NCBI GenBank assembly: GCA_038244815.1
Contig: JBBRTB010000005.1
Location: 1 to 64,000 of the forward strand
Direction: 5' to 3'
DNA from: DASVHS01 sp038244815
Lineage (GTDB): Bacteria > Acidobacteriota > Thermoanaerobaculia > Gp7-AA8
DNA: 64,000 nt
Shown here: in pieces, positions 16,639 to 24,490 of the stretch
How positions within the stretch are numbered: the stretch's first letter is position 1
Layout of the letters: each line of letters starts with the position of its first letter
Position numbers and translations under genes: made by a program
Notes under the pieces: model-generated
Databases searched by the model: none
Told to the model about the DNA's origin: nothing
Seen by the model: the letters and a program-made list of their open reading frames with translations, nothing else

Positions 16639-17907
16639 ATGTTGTCCCGTGAGTATCTCCGCGAAAACGCCGATCAATACCGCACCGCGCTCAGGAATCG
16701 GGGAGCGACAGTCGACCTGGAGCGCTTTCTCGAGCTCGACGCCGAGCGCCGGCGCATCATCGTCCAGGTGGAGGCGCTGAAGAATCAGCGCAACGTCGCC
16801 TCGCAGGAAATCGCGAAGCTCAAGAAGAGCAAGGAGGACGCGTCGTCGCAGATCGAGGCCATGAAGCGTGTCGGCGACGACATCAAGTTGCTCGACGAGC
16901 GCCTTGGGCTGATCGAAGAGGAGCTCAGGAACATTGAGCTGTACTTTCCGAACGTCCCGCACCACTCCGTCCCGGTGGGCGCCGACGAAACAGCCAATCG
17001 CGTCGAGCGCACGTGGGGGGAGAAACCGAAGTTCCCGTTTGCTCCCAAAGCGCACTGGGACATCGGCGAGGCGCTGGGCATCCTCGATTTCGATCGCGCC
17101 GCCAAGATCACCGGTGCGCGATTCACCGTGCTGTTCGGTGCGGCGGCGAAGCTCAACCGCGCCCTCATGAACTTCATGCTCGATCTTCACGGCGAACAGG
17201 GTTACATCGAGGTGCTGCCTCCGTTCATGGTCAATGCCGATTCGCTGCGCGGGACCGGACAGTTGCCGAAGTTCGAAGAGGATCTCTTCAAGGTCAGCGG
17301 AGAGAAGACGTATTACCTCGTGCCCACGGCGGAAGTGCCGGTGACGAATCTCCATCGCGAGGAGTTTCTCGACACATCACGGCTGACGCTGTCGTACACC
17401 GCCTACACGCCCTGTTTTCGCGCCGAGGCGGGAGCGGCGGGACGCGACACGCGCGGACTGATCCGCCAGCATCAGTTCGAGAAAGTGGAGCTGGTGAAGT
17501 TCGCCATGCCGGACCGGTCGTGGGACGAGCTGGAACGTCTCACCGCCGACTCCGAGGCCGTGTTGCAGGCGATCGGGCTTCACTATCGTGTGGTGACGCT
17601 GTCGACCGGCGACATGAGCCCGAGCTCGGCGAAGACGTACGACATCGAAGTCTGGCTGCCGGGACAGGAGACCTACCGCGAGATCGCCTCGTGCTCGAAC
17701 TTCGTCGACTATCAGGCCCGGCGCGCGAACATCCGCTATCGCACGGCGGAGAAGAAGACCGGCTTCGTGCACACGCTCAACGGATCGGGTCTTCCGCTCG
17801 GCCGCACGCTCGTGGCCATCCTCGAGAACTTTCAGCAGGCGGACGGCTCGGTCGTCGTCCCCGAGGCGCTGCGGCAGTACATGGGAGGCCTGGAGCGGAT
17901 CGTGTAG
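16639..17907 (+). CDS. serS: Seryl-tRNA synthetase
   Basis: 422 residues, class II aminoacyl-tRNA synthetase charging tRNA-Ser. The N-terminal coiled-coil arm (about 25-100) reads ERRRIIVQVEALKNQRNVAS...EAMKRVGDDIKLLDERLGLIEEEL. The catalytic core shows TAEVPVTNLHREE, motif 2 FRAEAGAAGRDTRGLIRQHQF and motif 3 GSGLPLGRTLVAILEN. Length is standard for bacterial SerRS. CCTCGGT-type repeat units lie immediately upstream (16604-16617). Confidence 0.97.
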   Translation: MLSREYLRENADQYRTALRNRGATVDLERFLELDAERRRIIVQVEALKNQRNVASQEIAKLKKSKEDASSQIEAMKRVGDDIKLLDERLGLIEEELRNIELYFPNVPHHSVPVGADETANRVERTWGEKPKFPFAPKAHWDIGEALGILDFDRAAKITGARFTVLFGAAAKLNRALMNFMLDLHGEQGYIEVLPPFMVNADSLRGTGQLPKFEEDLFKVSGEKTYYLVPTAEVPVTNLHREEFLDTSRLTLSYTAYTPCFRAEAGAAGRDTRGLIRQHQFEKVELVKFAMPDRSWDELERLTADSEAVLQAIGLHYRVVTLSTGDMSPSSAKTYDIEVWLPGQETYREIASCSNFVDYQARRANIRYRTAEKKTGFVHTLNGSGLPLGRTLVAILENFQQADGSVVVPEALRQYMGGLERIV

Positions 17908-17920
17908 CTGCCCCCGCCCG

Positions 17921-17982
17921 GATTCCTCGCGCTCTTCGGCGCTCGGAATGACGTCCGTGTAGGTGCCGGCTTCAGCCGGCAC
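17921..17982. repeat. Double palindrome, REP-like, between convergent genes
   Basis: An imperfect palindrome (ATTCC...GCGC/GCGC...GGAAT, 17922-17949) is followed by a perfect one: GTGCCGGC, loop TTCA, GCCGGCAC (17963-17982). The second unit recurs inside the GT-C gene (48591-48608) and, inverted, at 43701-43722. It lies between serS and the convergent PATAN-FHA gene and could stop transcription from both sides, though no T-run follows. Confidence 0.75.
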
Positions 17983-17991
17983 GCATAACCC

Positions 17992-19191
17992 TCACGGCTT
18001 CGAAGGTTCGAACAGGACCTCGTAGCGCAGGTCGGTCGCGCCGAGGCGCACCTGGTCGCCGTTGCGCAGCGTAGCGTGGAAGACTCGTCCGCCGTTGATC
18101 CAGATTCCGTTGCGGCTCTTCAGATCCTCGATAGCGTAGCCATCCGCGGTACGGAAGATCCGGGCGTGATATCCGGAGACGCCCAGGTCGGAGATCGGGA
18201 TGGTGTTGTCGCGCTGTCGTCCGACGCTGTACTCCGATTCGGTCAACGGGATGACCCGGCCGGTCGTGGCGCCGTTGCCGATGGTGAGCTGCGCGACAAC
18301 CGGCTTGATCACGTCGCTCCACGACAGGCGTGCATCGGTGGAGACGAGAAGCTCGGTGTCGTCGTCGGTGTCGTGGATGGTGGCGTCGAACCATGAAGGA
18401 TGCTGTCTCATGGTGTCGTCCTGGGGTAAAGCCAGCGGCTTCTCGTCGGTGAGGCGATTGGTGTCTTCCGCCGATGGCGAGGCCTTGATGGCCTCGATCA
18501 GCCGGTTGCACTGCAGTCCATAGATGATGCGATAGACGCTCAGCGCATCGTCTTCGGCCTCGGCGACCAGCTCGGTCAGGGTGCGCTGTCCGTTGACGAG
18601 AAAGAGCACCTTCCACTCCTCCGCGCTCAGAGTGATCTTGTCGTCTTTCGGCGCGGAGACGACGCGAAACACCACCGAGTCGTCGGGCAGGAGCTGAACC
18701 ACGTTCTCCCATTCCTCGATGCGCCGCGCCCCTTCCATGATCAGGTTCGGCAGGTCCACGGCGATCGTCACGGCGTAGTCGGGAAGCTGCAGGTCCTCGT
18801 TGAACCGGAAGGTCCCTTCCGTCCACACGAACGCGTCGTACACCACCTCGGACACCTGTACCTTGAGGGATTCGCGCACCTCTTCTTCGGTCAGGATGCC
18901 TTTCTGCATGGCGATCTGCCCGAAGCGTCCGCCCTGCTTGCGCATCACCGCGTCGATGTCCTGCTGCTGCTCCCGGGTGATCTTCTTTTTCCGCATGAGC
19001 AGGTTTCCGAGACGGAACTTCTCCTGATCCGATCCGGCGTAGACAAGCGAGCCGTTGCTGAACAGGACGTAGGACTGCCGGCCGAAGCCGGAGAGTATGA
19101 GCGTGCCGCTTTTACGGGCTCCGCTCAGGAGAGTCAGCACGTTGGGGAGCTTGAATGAGGCAAGGCTTCCCTGCAGCACGACTTCGGGCAT
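17992..19191 (-). CDS. PATAN (DUF4388) and FHA domain protein
   Basis: 399 residues from ATG 19191. The N-terminal PATAN domain (about 1-100) reads LQGSLASFKLPNVLTLLSGARKSGTLILSGFGRQSYVLFSNGSLVYAGS. A helical middle region follows, and a C-terminal FHA domain (about 310-395) has the phosphothreonine-binding signature YSVGRQRDNTIPISDLGVSGYHARI and LKSRNGIWINGGRV. PATAN domains are proposed regulatory adaptors in chemosensory and kinase networks; FHA binds phospho-Thr. This links it to Ser/Thr kinase signalling such as the kinase at 55841-57688, though no direct link is visible. It is divergent from the MFS gene. Confidence 0.85.
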   Translation of the reverse strand: MPEVVLQGSLASFKLPNVLTLLSGARKSGTLILSGFGRQSYVLFSNGSLVYAGSDQEKFRLGNLLMRKKKITREQQQDIDAVMRKQGGRFGQIAMQKGILTEEEVRESLKVQVSEVVYDAFVWTEGTFRFNEDLQLPDYAVTIAVDLPNLIMEGARRIEEWENVVQLLPDDSVVFRVVSAPKDDKITLSAEEWKVLFLVNGQRTLTELVAEAEDDALSVYRIIYGLQCNRLIEAIKASPSAEDTNRLTDEKPLALPQDDTMRQHPSWFDATIHDTDDDTELLVSTDARLSWSDVIKPVVAQLTIGNGATTGRVIPLTESEYSVGRQRDNTIPISDLGVSGYHARIFRTADGYAIEDLKSRNGIWINGGRVFHATLRNGDQVRLGATDLRYEVLFEPSKP

Positions 19192-19201
19192 GATGTGAGA
19201 C

Positions 19202-19227
19202 GCGATTGTAGTACCGCTTACAATCGC
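19202..19227. promoter_or_regulatory. Symmetric divergent promoter/operator
   Basis: A perfect 9-base inverted repeat, GCGATTGTA (19202-19210) and TACAATCGC (19219-19227), with an 8-base centre. Each arm contains TACAAT, a good -10 box: one pointing right 12 bases before the MFS start codon, one pointing left 14 bases before the PATAN-FHA start. The -35 regions are weak. It may serve as back-to-back promoters, as an operator, or both. Both mRNAs would be nearly leaderless. Confidence 0.5.
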
Positions 19228-19235
19228 CACCGGCC

Positions 19236-20444
19236 ATGGGGAAGCGCAATTCTGGGCACGCCGTTCTGGCGGGGTTTCTCGGGTGGACGCTCGACGCCTT
19301 CGATTTTTTCGTCGTGGTCTTTCTCTTCGACACGCTGGCGGCGCAGTTCCACGTCCCGAAGTCGCAGATCATCGCCACGCTCACGGCCACGCTGATCTTC
19401 CGTCCGGTGGGGGCGATCATCTTCGGCTTCCTGGCCGACCGCTTCGGCCGCCGCGGCCCGCTGATGGCGAACGTCATCTACTTCTCGATCATCGAGCTCT
19501 TGTCGGGATTCTCGCAGACCTACATGCAGTTCCTGATTCTGCGGGCGCTGTTCGGCATCGGGATGGGAGGGGAGTGGGGCGTGGGCGCGTCGATGGCCAT
19601 GGAGCATGCGCCGCGAAAATGGCGCGGTGTGCTGTCGGGCGTCCTGCAGAGCGGGTATTCGATCGGGTTCCTGCTCGCCGCGGCGGCGGCTCGCTTCGTT
19701 CTTCCGTTCGCGGGATGGCGCTGGATGTTCTGGCTCGGTGCGCTGCCGGCACTGCTGGCCTTGTACATCCGTAGAAACGTCCCGGAGTCGGAAGCGTGGC
19801 TCGAGCATCGCGCCGGAACGATGAAGGACATCGGTCGCGAGCTCAAAGCACATGCGCCGGCGTTCGGCTACGTAGTCCTGCTCATGACGTTCATGATGTT
19901 TCTGTCTCACGGCACGCAGGACCTCTATCCCGACTTCCTGCGGCACGGCCACGGCGTCGCCGCCGCCACCGCCGCGAACATCACCATCCTCGGCAACATC
20001 GGCGCCGTGCTGGGTGCGATCATCTTCGGCCACTTCTCCCAGCGCATCGGCCGGCGGTACAGCATGATCGTGGCGCTGGTGCTGTCGCTGTGTGTCATGC
20101 CTATCTGGGCATTCGGATCGTCGCTGGCCGTGCTGGCCATCGGAGCATTTCTCATGCAGGCCGGCGTGCAGGGAGCGTGGGGCATCATCCCCGTTCACCT
20201 CAACGAGCTTTCGCCGGACCGCGTCCGCGGCATCGTTCCCGGGCTCGGATATCAGCTCGGCATCATCGTGGCGTCGCCCACCGGCCAGATCGAGCACGCC
20301 CTCAAGGACCGCGTCGGCTACTCGTGGGCCATGGCCGGCTTCGAGCTGGTGGTCATCGTCAGCCTTACCGTCATCCTCCTGATGGGCCGCGAGCAGCGCG
20401 GGCGCAGCTTCTACTCCGGAGATCTGCTCGTCGAGCGGGATTGA
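19236..20444 (+). CDS. MFS transporter, sialate/carboxylate-type
   Basis: 402 residues with about 12 hydrophobic helices. The loop 2-3 MFS signature GFLADRFGRRGPL is present. The start GWTLDAFDFFVVVFLFDTLAAQF and the IGMGGEWGVGASMAMEH segment in helix 4-5 are typical of the sialate:H+/lactate (SHS) and aromatic-acid transporter groups. The substrate is probably a small carboxylate, by inference only. It shares its promoter region with the PATAN-FHA gene and converges on the YeiH-type gene. Confidence 0.85.
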   Translation: MGKRNSGHAVLAGFLGWTLDAFDFFVVVFLFDTLAAQFHVPKSQIIATLTATLIFRPVGAIIFGFLADRFGRRGPLMANVIYFSIIELLSGFSQTYMQFLILRALFGIGMGGEWGVGASMAMEHAPRKWRGVLSGVLQSGYSIGFLLAAAAARFVLPFAGWRWMFWLGALPALLALYIRRNVPESEAWLEHRAGTMKDIGRELKAHAPAFGYVVLLMTFMMFLSHGTQDLYPDFLRHGHGVAAATAANITILGNIGAVLGAIIFGHFSQRIGRRYSMIVALVLSLCVMPIWAFGSSLAVLAIGAFLMQAGVQGAWGIIPVHLNELSPDRVRGIVPGLGYQLGIIVASPTGQIEHALKDRVGYSWAMAGFELVVIVSLTVILLMGREQRGRSFYSGDLLVERD

Positions 20445-20445
20445 A

Positions 20446-20457
20446 CCGAGGCCCGAG
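20446..20457. repeat. Short CCGAGG-unit remnant between convergent genes
   Basis: ACCGAGGCCCGAG-type sequence sits in the 13-base gap between the MFS stop and the convergent YeiH-family stop. It matches the heptad unit of the larger islands at 24336-24425 and 27600-27695. Confidence 0.4.
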
Positions 20458-21411
20458 TCACAACGTGTGCATCACCGCGTAGAGCGACACGATCGAGATC
20501 GTGATCCAGAGCAGGACGCCGAGGACGAGAGGACGGACGCCGACGGCGGCGATCGCTTTTCGCGAGAGTCCCGCGCCGATCAGAAACAGCGTCACCTTGA
20601 GCAGGGCCACGGCCGCGGCGGCGATCGAGCTCCACAGTACGACCGGAGCGGGGACGTACGTGCGCACGATCGATGCGATCAGAAACAGCAGGATGAACCA
20701 CGGCATGGTGATCTTCGTCGACTTCCGCCGAAAGGCAGCAGCGGCGCCCAGCGTCAGCGGAACGATCCAGAGTGCGCGGGCGAGCTTGACGGGCGTGGCG
20801 ATGCGCAACGCCTCCAACCCGTAGCGCGACGCCGCGCCGACCACCGAGCTGGTGTCGTGAATGGCGATGGCCGCCCAGACGCCGAACTGACGCTGCGTCA
20901 TGTGCAGCACGCCGCCGATCATCGGAAAGACGAAGAGTGCGATCGAGTTCAGGATGAAGACCGTGGCCAGCGAGACCGAGATCTCGTCGTCGGAGGCGTC
21001 GATCACCGGCGCCACCGCGGCGATGGCGCTGCCGCCGCAGATGGCCGTGCCAGAGGAGATGAGTGTCGCGGTGGTCTGATTCACATGCAGCGCACGCCCG
21101 GCCAGAAAGCCGAGGATCAGCGTGCCCGCAATCGTCACGATGGTGAAGAGGACGCCGGTCTTTCCGGCGGTCAGGACCTGCTGCAGGTTCATCCCGAACC
21201 CGAGGCCGACCACCGAAGCCTGCAGCAGGATCTTCGCCGCGCGCGAGCCTTGCTTCGGGAACGGATGAGTCACTGTCAGCGCGAAGGCGATGCCGAGGGC
21301 CAGCGCGATGGGAGGCGTGATCCAGGGCGTGAGGCAGAGGATCGCCAGTACGGAAAAGAGAACGATCGTCACCGGACGTGCTGTTTGAAGAACGCGATCG
21401 TCCTCCGCCAC
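20458..21411 (-). CDS. YeiH/UPF0324 family membrane protein, putative sulfate exporter
   Basis: 317 residues from GTG 21411, which has a GGAGGA motif just upstream. A GTG at 21372 would give a 304-residue product with a GTGA overlap and is also plausible. About ten hydrophobic helices are seen. Family hallmarks include LLQASVVGLGFGMNL, SSGTAICGGSAIAAVAPVIDA, FPMIGGVLHMTQRQFGVWAAIAIHDTSSVVGAA and the closing LWITISIVSLYAV. Members are annotated as putative sulfate exporters. It follows the dienelactone-hydrolase gene on the same strand and is probably co-transcribed. Confidence 0.88.
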   Translation of the reverse strand: MAEDDRVLQTARPVTIVLFSVLAILCLTPWITPPIALALGIAFALTVTHPFPKQGSRAAKILLQASVVGLGFGMNLQQVLTAGKTGVLFTIVTIAGTLILGFLAGRALHVNQTTATLISSGTAICGGSAIAAVAPVIDASDDEISVSLATVFILNSIALFVFPMIGGVLHMTQRQFGVWAAIAIHDTSSVVGAASRYGLEALRIATPVKLARALWIVPLTLGAAAAFRRKSTKITMPWFILLFLIASIVRTYVPAPVVLWSSIAAAAVALLKVTLFLIGAGLSRKAIAAVGVRPLVLGVLLWITISIVSLYAVMHTL

Positions 21412-22031
21412 GCGTCCTCCGCCGCCTCCGGCTTGTAGTTTCTGCCCGTTTCGTTGAAGAAGGCGTGTCCGGCGCCGGGATACACGTTCAGCTCGACGGT
21501 CTTGCCGAGCTGCTTCAACTTCTGCTCGAGCTCGCGTCCCTGTTTAGCGGGGACGCCGGGATCGTCTGCACCATAGATCAGGAGAATCGGGCCGGAGAGG
21601 CCCGCCCAGTCGATGGGAGCCTTGCGCAAGGCGCCGTAGAAGCTGACGGTCGCTGCCGCGTTGCTCTGGCGCGAACCGGCAAGCTGGGCGAGCCCACCGC
21701 CCATGCAGAAGCCGACCACACCGTAACTCTTCGACGTGCACTCGGGACGATTGAGAAGAAACTCGCCGGCGTGGGCGATCTCGCGCTCGGCGCGTTCGGC
21801 GTCCAACTCCATGGCCAGCCGCTGTGCCTCGTCCGGCGATTTCGCGGCCTGGCCGTGGTACAGATCGGGTGCGATGGCCAGGAAGCCCTCCCTGGCGAAA
21901 CGATCGACGACGCCCTCGATCTGCTTGACCAGTCCCCACCACTCCTGAATGACCACGATTGCCGGCCCCGTGCCCGCGAAATATCCCGTCGTGGCGCCGC
22001 CGTTTGACAAAAGCTCAGCGCGTTCGCCCAT
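21369..22031 (-). CDS. Dienelactone hydrolase family protein
   Basis: 220 residues, cytoplasmic alpha/beta-hydrolase. The Cys nucleophile is C109 in VVGFCMGGGLAQ. The acid is D156/D157 in IYGADDPGVP and the base H189 in YPGAGHAFFNE. This is the Cys-Asp-His triad of carboxymethylenebutenolidase-type enzymes, which hydrolyse dienelactone or related esters. WGLVKQIEGVVDRFAREGF matches the family's conserved start. Length is typical. The downstream YeiH-like gene starts inside or at its end. Confidence 0.9.
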   Translation of the reverse strand: MGERAELLSNGGATTGYFAGTGPAIVVIQEWWGLVKQIEGVVDRFAREGFLAIAPDLYHGQAAKSPDEAQRLAMELDAERAEREIAHAGEFLLNRPECTSKSYGVVGFCMGGGLAQLAGSRQSNAAATVSFYGALRKAPIDWAGLSGPILLIYGADDPGVPAKQGRELEQKLKQLGKTVELNVYPGAGHAFFNETGRNYKPEAAEDAWRRTIAFFKQHVR

Positions 22032-22066
22032 GGCATCCCTCCGAGCGGCGCATTGTAGACGTCCAG

Positions 22067-22091
22067 CGTGACGTTTGGCGGCTTTGTCACG
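22067..22091. promoter_or_regulatory. Inverted repeat between divergent genes
   Basis: CGTGAC (22067-22072) and GTCACG (22086-22091) form a 6-base inverted repeat with a 13-base spacer in the gap between the dienelactone hydrolase and zinc-ribbon genes. An ATTGTA (22052-22057) reads as TACAAT on the minus strand and could be the -10 box of the hydrolase gene. Operator role is inference. Confidence 0.3.
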
Positions 22092-22141
22092 TAACAGAAG
22101 GAACGATGTGCGAGAATCGAGCGCACCCCGGGAAGGAGCTC

Positions 22142-22399
22142 ATGCCTCACATCAGTCGGGAGCAGGTGAAAGGGCTGGCCAAGAGGGCGCAGTGTCCCCG
22201 CTGCGATCTCAACAAGACCATCGGCAACGCGCTCTGCCGGCGGTGCCGCAGCAAACTGCCCGCGCACATGCGCGGAGCTCTCGAAGCCGTGGAGACGAAG
22301 GACGAGTGGATGGTGAGCCGCGCTCTCCACGCGGCGGCGAACTACTTCAACGTCCACTTCCAGTCGGTCCGGAACTTCGGAGGCGGGAAGAAGCGCTAG
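22142..22399 (+). CDS. Small zinc-ribbon protein
   Basis: 85 residues from ATG 22142, which has GGAAGGAG 5-12 bases upstream. A longer form from ATG 22106 is possible but lacks that site. Two CxxC knuckles (AQCPRCDLNKTIGNALCRRCRSK) form a compact zinc ribbon, followed by a helical tail and a basic Gly/Lys end (GGGKKR). It may bind nucleic acid or act as a small adaptor; the function is not recognised. Its last 53 bases overlap the convergent YfbK-like gene. Confidence 0.65.
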   Translation: MPHISREQVKGLAKRAQCPRCDLNKTIGNALCRRCRSKLPAHMRGALEAVETKDEWMVSRALHAAANYFNVHFQSVRNFGGGKKR

Positions 22400-23735
22400 C
22401 CGCGGCGGCCAGCTCTCTCGCTCTCAGGTCGTCCGGCTCTTCCGTGGCCAGCTTTTCCGCGGTCCTGGCGAGATCATCCGGAGACGCGGTTCCCGTCAGC
22501 GATTCACTCCAAACGGCGCCGAGCGTGGCCAGACGATGCCGACGCGAAGCCGAATCCCAGTTGCGCTCGACGTCCGACGCGTGCACGACACGCGTGATCG
22601 AGTGCGTCCTGTCGTCGCTCAGCGCCCGGTAGCGCAATGTCAGCGTGGCGATCGTCGTTCCCGGGCTGATCGCCGGCCTCAGTTTCACATCCATGAGTCC
22701 GGTCACCGAGACGTTCGTGAGCAGCGCCGACTGCGACTTCAGCTCGTCGGCGCCCAGCAGGCGATGCGTGATCACGGCGGTACTGTTGAGCGTGATCGCC
22801 AGATCGGCCCCCGTCGCGAAAACGGCCGGGGCGCCCCGCGGCGTTTCGATCGTGAAACGCACGAGGGCCGTGTTCTCCGGCGCCAGCGGGGCACGCGAGG
22901 CCTCGACGTCGAGTTGCACGCCGCGCCGCCCGGCAGTGTCGCGCTGCGAGAAATAGTTGATCAGTGCCGAGGTGTCGACGCTGCGCGCCGCCGGCCGCTC
23001 CCCCTGCTCGATCTCGCGCCTCACCCGATCGAAGGCCAGCGGATCGACCGACAGTCCGAAGAGCTCGTTCGGCGGTACCACGGTGCCGGCGATGCGGCCC
23101 ACGTTCATCGTGGCGGCTTCCGGTCTCGCGGCGGCTCGATCGGCCACCTGGTCCTCGGCCTGGCGGGTGAGCATCGGTGCCGGAGCTTCCGCCGTGGCCG
23201 GGACTGGAGCGGCCGCGCCGCCTACGGCCACGGCGCCTGCGGCCACGGCGGAGGCCGGCTCGGTCTTCTCTTTCGGCGATTCCAGAGCGACGACGCTGTT
23301 CGACTTCGCGATTTTCTTGCGCGCGTCGGCGAAGGCCTCCTCGTTTTCGTCGCGCCTGACCACCTTGCTGACCTCGGAGACCTGGCCCTTGTCCAGATCC
23401 TTCTTGTTTTCTGCGAGCGTGATGGTCACTTCCGCCTGCGGCGATGCCGGAGCCGCGCGCCGCGACACCATCGACGGCGGTGCGCTGGCGATCTTCGTGT
23501 CGCTGTGCGACAGAACCTGCAAGGCGATGTACGCGGACGAGATGACGACGATGATGGAGGCGGCTATACCGAGACTGAACGTGGCCGATCGCGAGAACCG
23601 CGTGCGATTGCGCTCCACGCTCATCAGGTTCTTCGGGATGTCCGCTTTCAGCCGCTCCGACAGGCCGGCCGGCGGTTTGGGCACGGAAGTCATCGACAAC
23701 TTCCGCTGCAGGTCGGCTTTTCTATTCTGGTTCAT
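22347..23735 (-). CDS. Anti-sigma-like membrane protein with YfbK-type ends but no VWA domain
   Basis: 462 residues. A basic N-terminal region with a KxPAGLSERLKADIPKNL motif, as in anti-sigma factors, is followed by one membrane helix (about 50-72) and an Ala/Pro-rich spacer. Then come two pieces normally found either side of the VWA domain in YfbK-like proteins: FGLSVDPLAFDRVRREIEQGERPAARSVDTSALINYF (vWF N-terminal region) and a DUF3520-like C-terminus (ITHRLLGADELKSQ, then LTLRYRALSDDRTHSITRVV). The VWA domain itself is missing. Its start overlaps the ECF sigma stop (ATGA), so it is probably the cognate membrane anti-sigma factor. Confidence 0.7.
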   Translation of the reverse strand: MNQNRKADLQRKLSMTSVPKPPAGLSERLKADIPKNLMSVERNRTRFSRSATFSLGIAASIIVVISSAYIALQVLSHSDTKIASAPPSMVSRRAAPASPQAEVTITLAENKKDLDKGQVSEVSKVVRRDENEEAFADARKKIAKSNSVVALESPKEKTEPASAVAAGAVAVGGAAAPVPATAEAPAPMLTRQAEDQVADRAAARPEAATMNVGRIAGTVVPPNELFGLSVDPLAFDRVRREIEQGERPAARSVDTSALINYFSQRDTAGRRGVQLDVEASRAPLAPENTALVRFTIETPRGAPAVFATGADLAITLNSTAVITHRLLGADELKSQSALLTNVSVTGLMDVKLRPAISPGTTIATLTLRYRALSDDRTHSITRVVHASDVERNWDSASRRHRLATLGAVWSESLTGTASPDDLARTAEKLATEEPDDLRARELAAAASASSRLRSSGPTGSGR

Positions 23736-24331
23736 GTGATGTCCTCGTCGAGAATCGATTCCAGCAGCGTGAAGGCCTTGTGCAGCCGCTTGCGAATCGC
23801 GACGGTTGTGATGTGCTCGAGCCCGGCAATCTCCTTTACGGCCAGCCCGCCCCAGAAATGCGCCGTCACGGTGAAGCGCAGGTTGTCGGGAAGACGAAGC
23901 ACCGCGGCGCGCAGCCGCGCCGATTCTTCGTTCGCCGACAGGACCTGCTCCGCGGACGGAGCACCGTCACTGACCTCCGGCACGCGGTCGTCGTCCATGG
24001 AGGTGACGCGGCGCGGCCGCCGGATGTGATTGAGAAACGTCGTATAAGCGATGCGATAGAGCCATGTGAACAGTTGCGAGCGTCCGTCGAAACCGGGAAG
24101 CGCCGCCCATGCTTTCTGATACGTCTCCTGAGTCAGGTCGGCAGCGAGATCGCTGTCGGCACACAATCGAAAGAGCGAGGCGAACACGGCCGAATACGTG
24201 CGATCGACGAGCTCTTCCGCCGCACCGCGATCGCCCGAGCGGATCGCTTCCAGAAGCTGGCGCTCCTCGCCCCACCGCGCGCGGATGTCGCCTTCAGGCT
24301 GCCTGGACGGAAACTCCGCAACGTTCGCCAC
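23732..24331 (-). CDS. ECF RNA polymerase sigma factor
   Basis: 199 residues from GTG 24331; a GTG at 24376 with GGAG upstream would add 15 residues encoded by the repeat island. Region 2 reads AAEELVDRTYSAVFASLFRLCADSDLAADLTQETYQKAWAAL and FTWLYRIAYTTFLNHIRR. Region 4 reads LRLPDNLRFTVTAHFWGGLAVKEIAGLEHITTVAIRKRLHKAFTLL. It directs RNA polymerase to a regulon that cannot be read here. It is translationally coupled to the membrane anti-sigma-like gene. The heptad CCGAGGA supplies a GAGG Shine-Dalgarno-like motif just before the chosen start. Confidence 0.88.
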   Translation of the reverse strand: MANVAEFPSRQPEGDIRARWGEERQLLEAIRSGDRGAAEELVDRTYSAVFASLFRLCADSDLAADLTQETYQKAWAALPGFDGRSQLFTWLYRIAYTTFLNHIRRPRRVTSMDDDRVPEVSDGAPSAEQVLSANEESARLRAAVLRLPDNLRFTVTAHFWGGLAVKEIAGLEHITTVAIRKRLHKAFTLLESILDEDIT

Positions 24332-24430
24332 TGGCCTCGGTCCTCGGTCCTCGGTCCTCGGTCCTCGGTTTTTCACCTGGTCTCCGTCCTCAACCGAGGA
24401 CCGAGGACCCAGGACCGAGGACCAGGGACT
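24332..24430. repeat. Heptad inverted-repeat island, family B
   Basis: CCTCGGT is repeated four times (about 24335-24368). After a roughly 25-base spacer, CCGAGGA units follow (about 24393-24425). The arms are reverse complements and could fold into a long hairpin. The island separates the ECF sigma gene from the divergent DUF1684 gene and contains an in-frame candidate start for the sigma gene. Shorter copies of the unit lie at 9592-9604, 16604-16617 and 20446-20457. Confidence 0.8.
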
Positions 24431-24490
24431 ACTGATTGGACACCCGTGTGTGACTCTTCGAAACCGCGTTCTCCTTTATCCTACGCTGCT

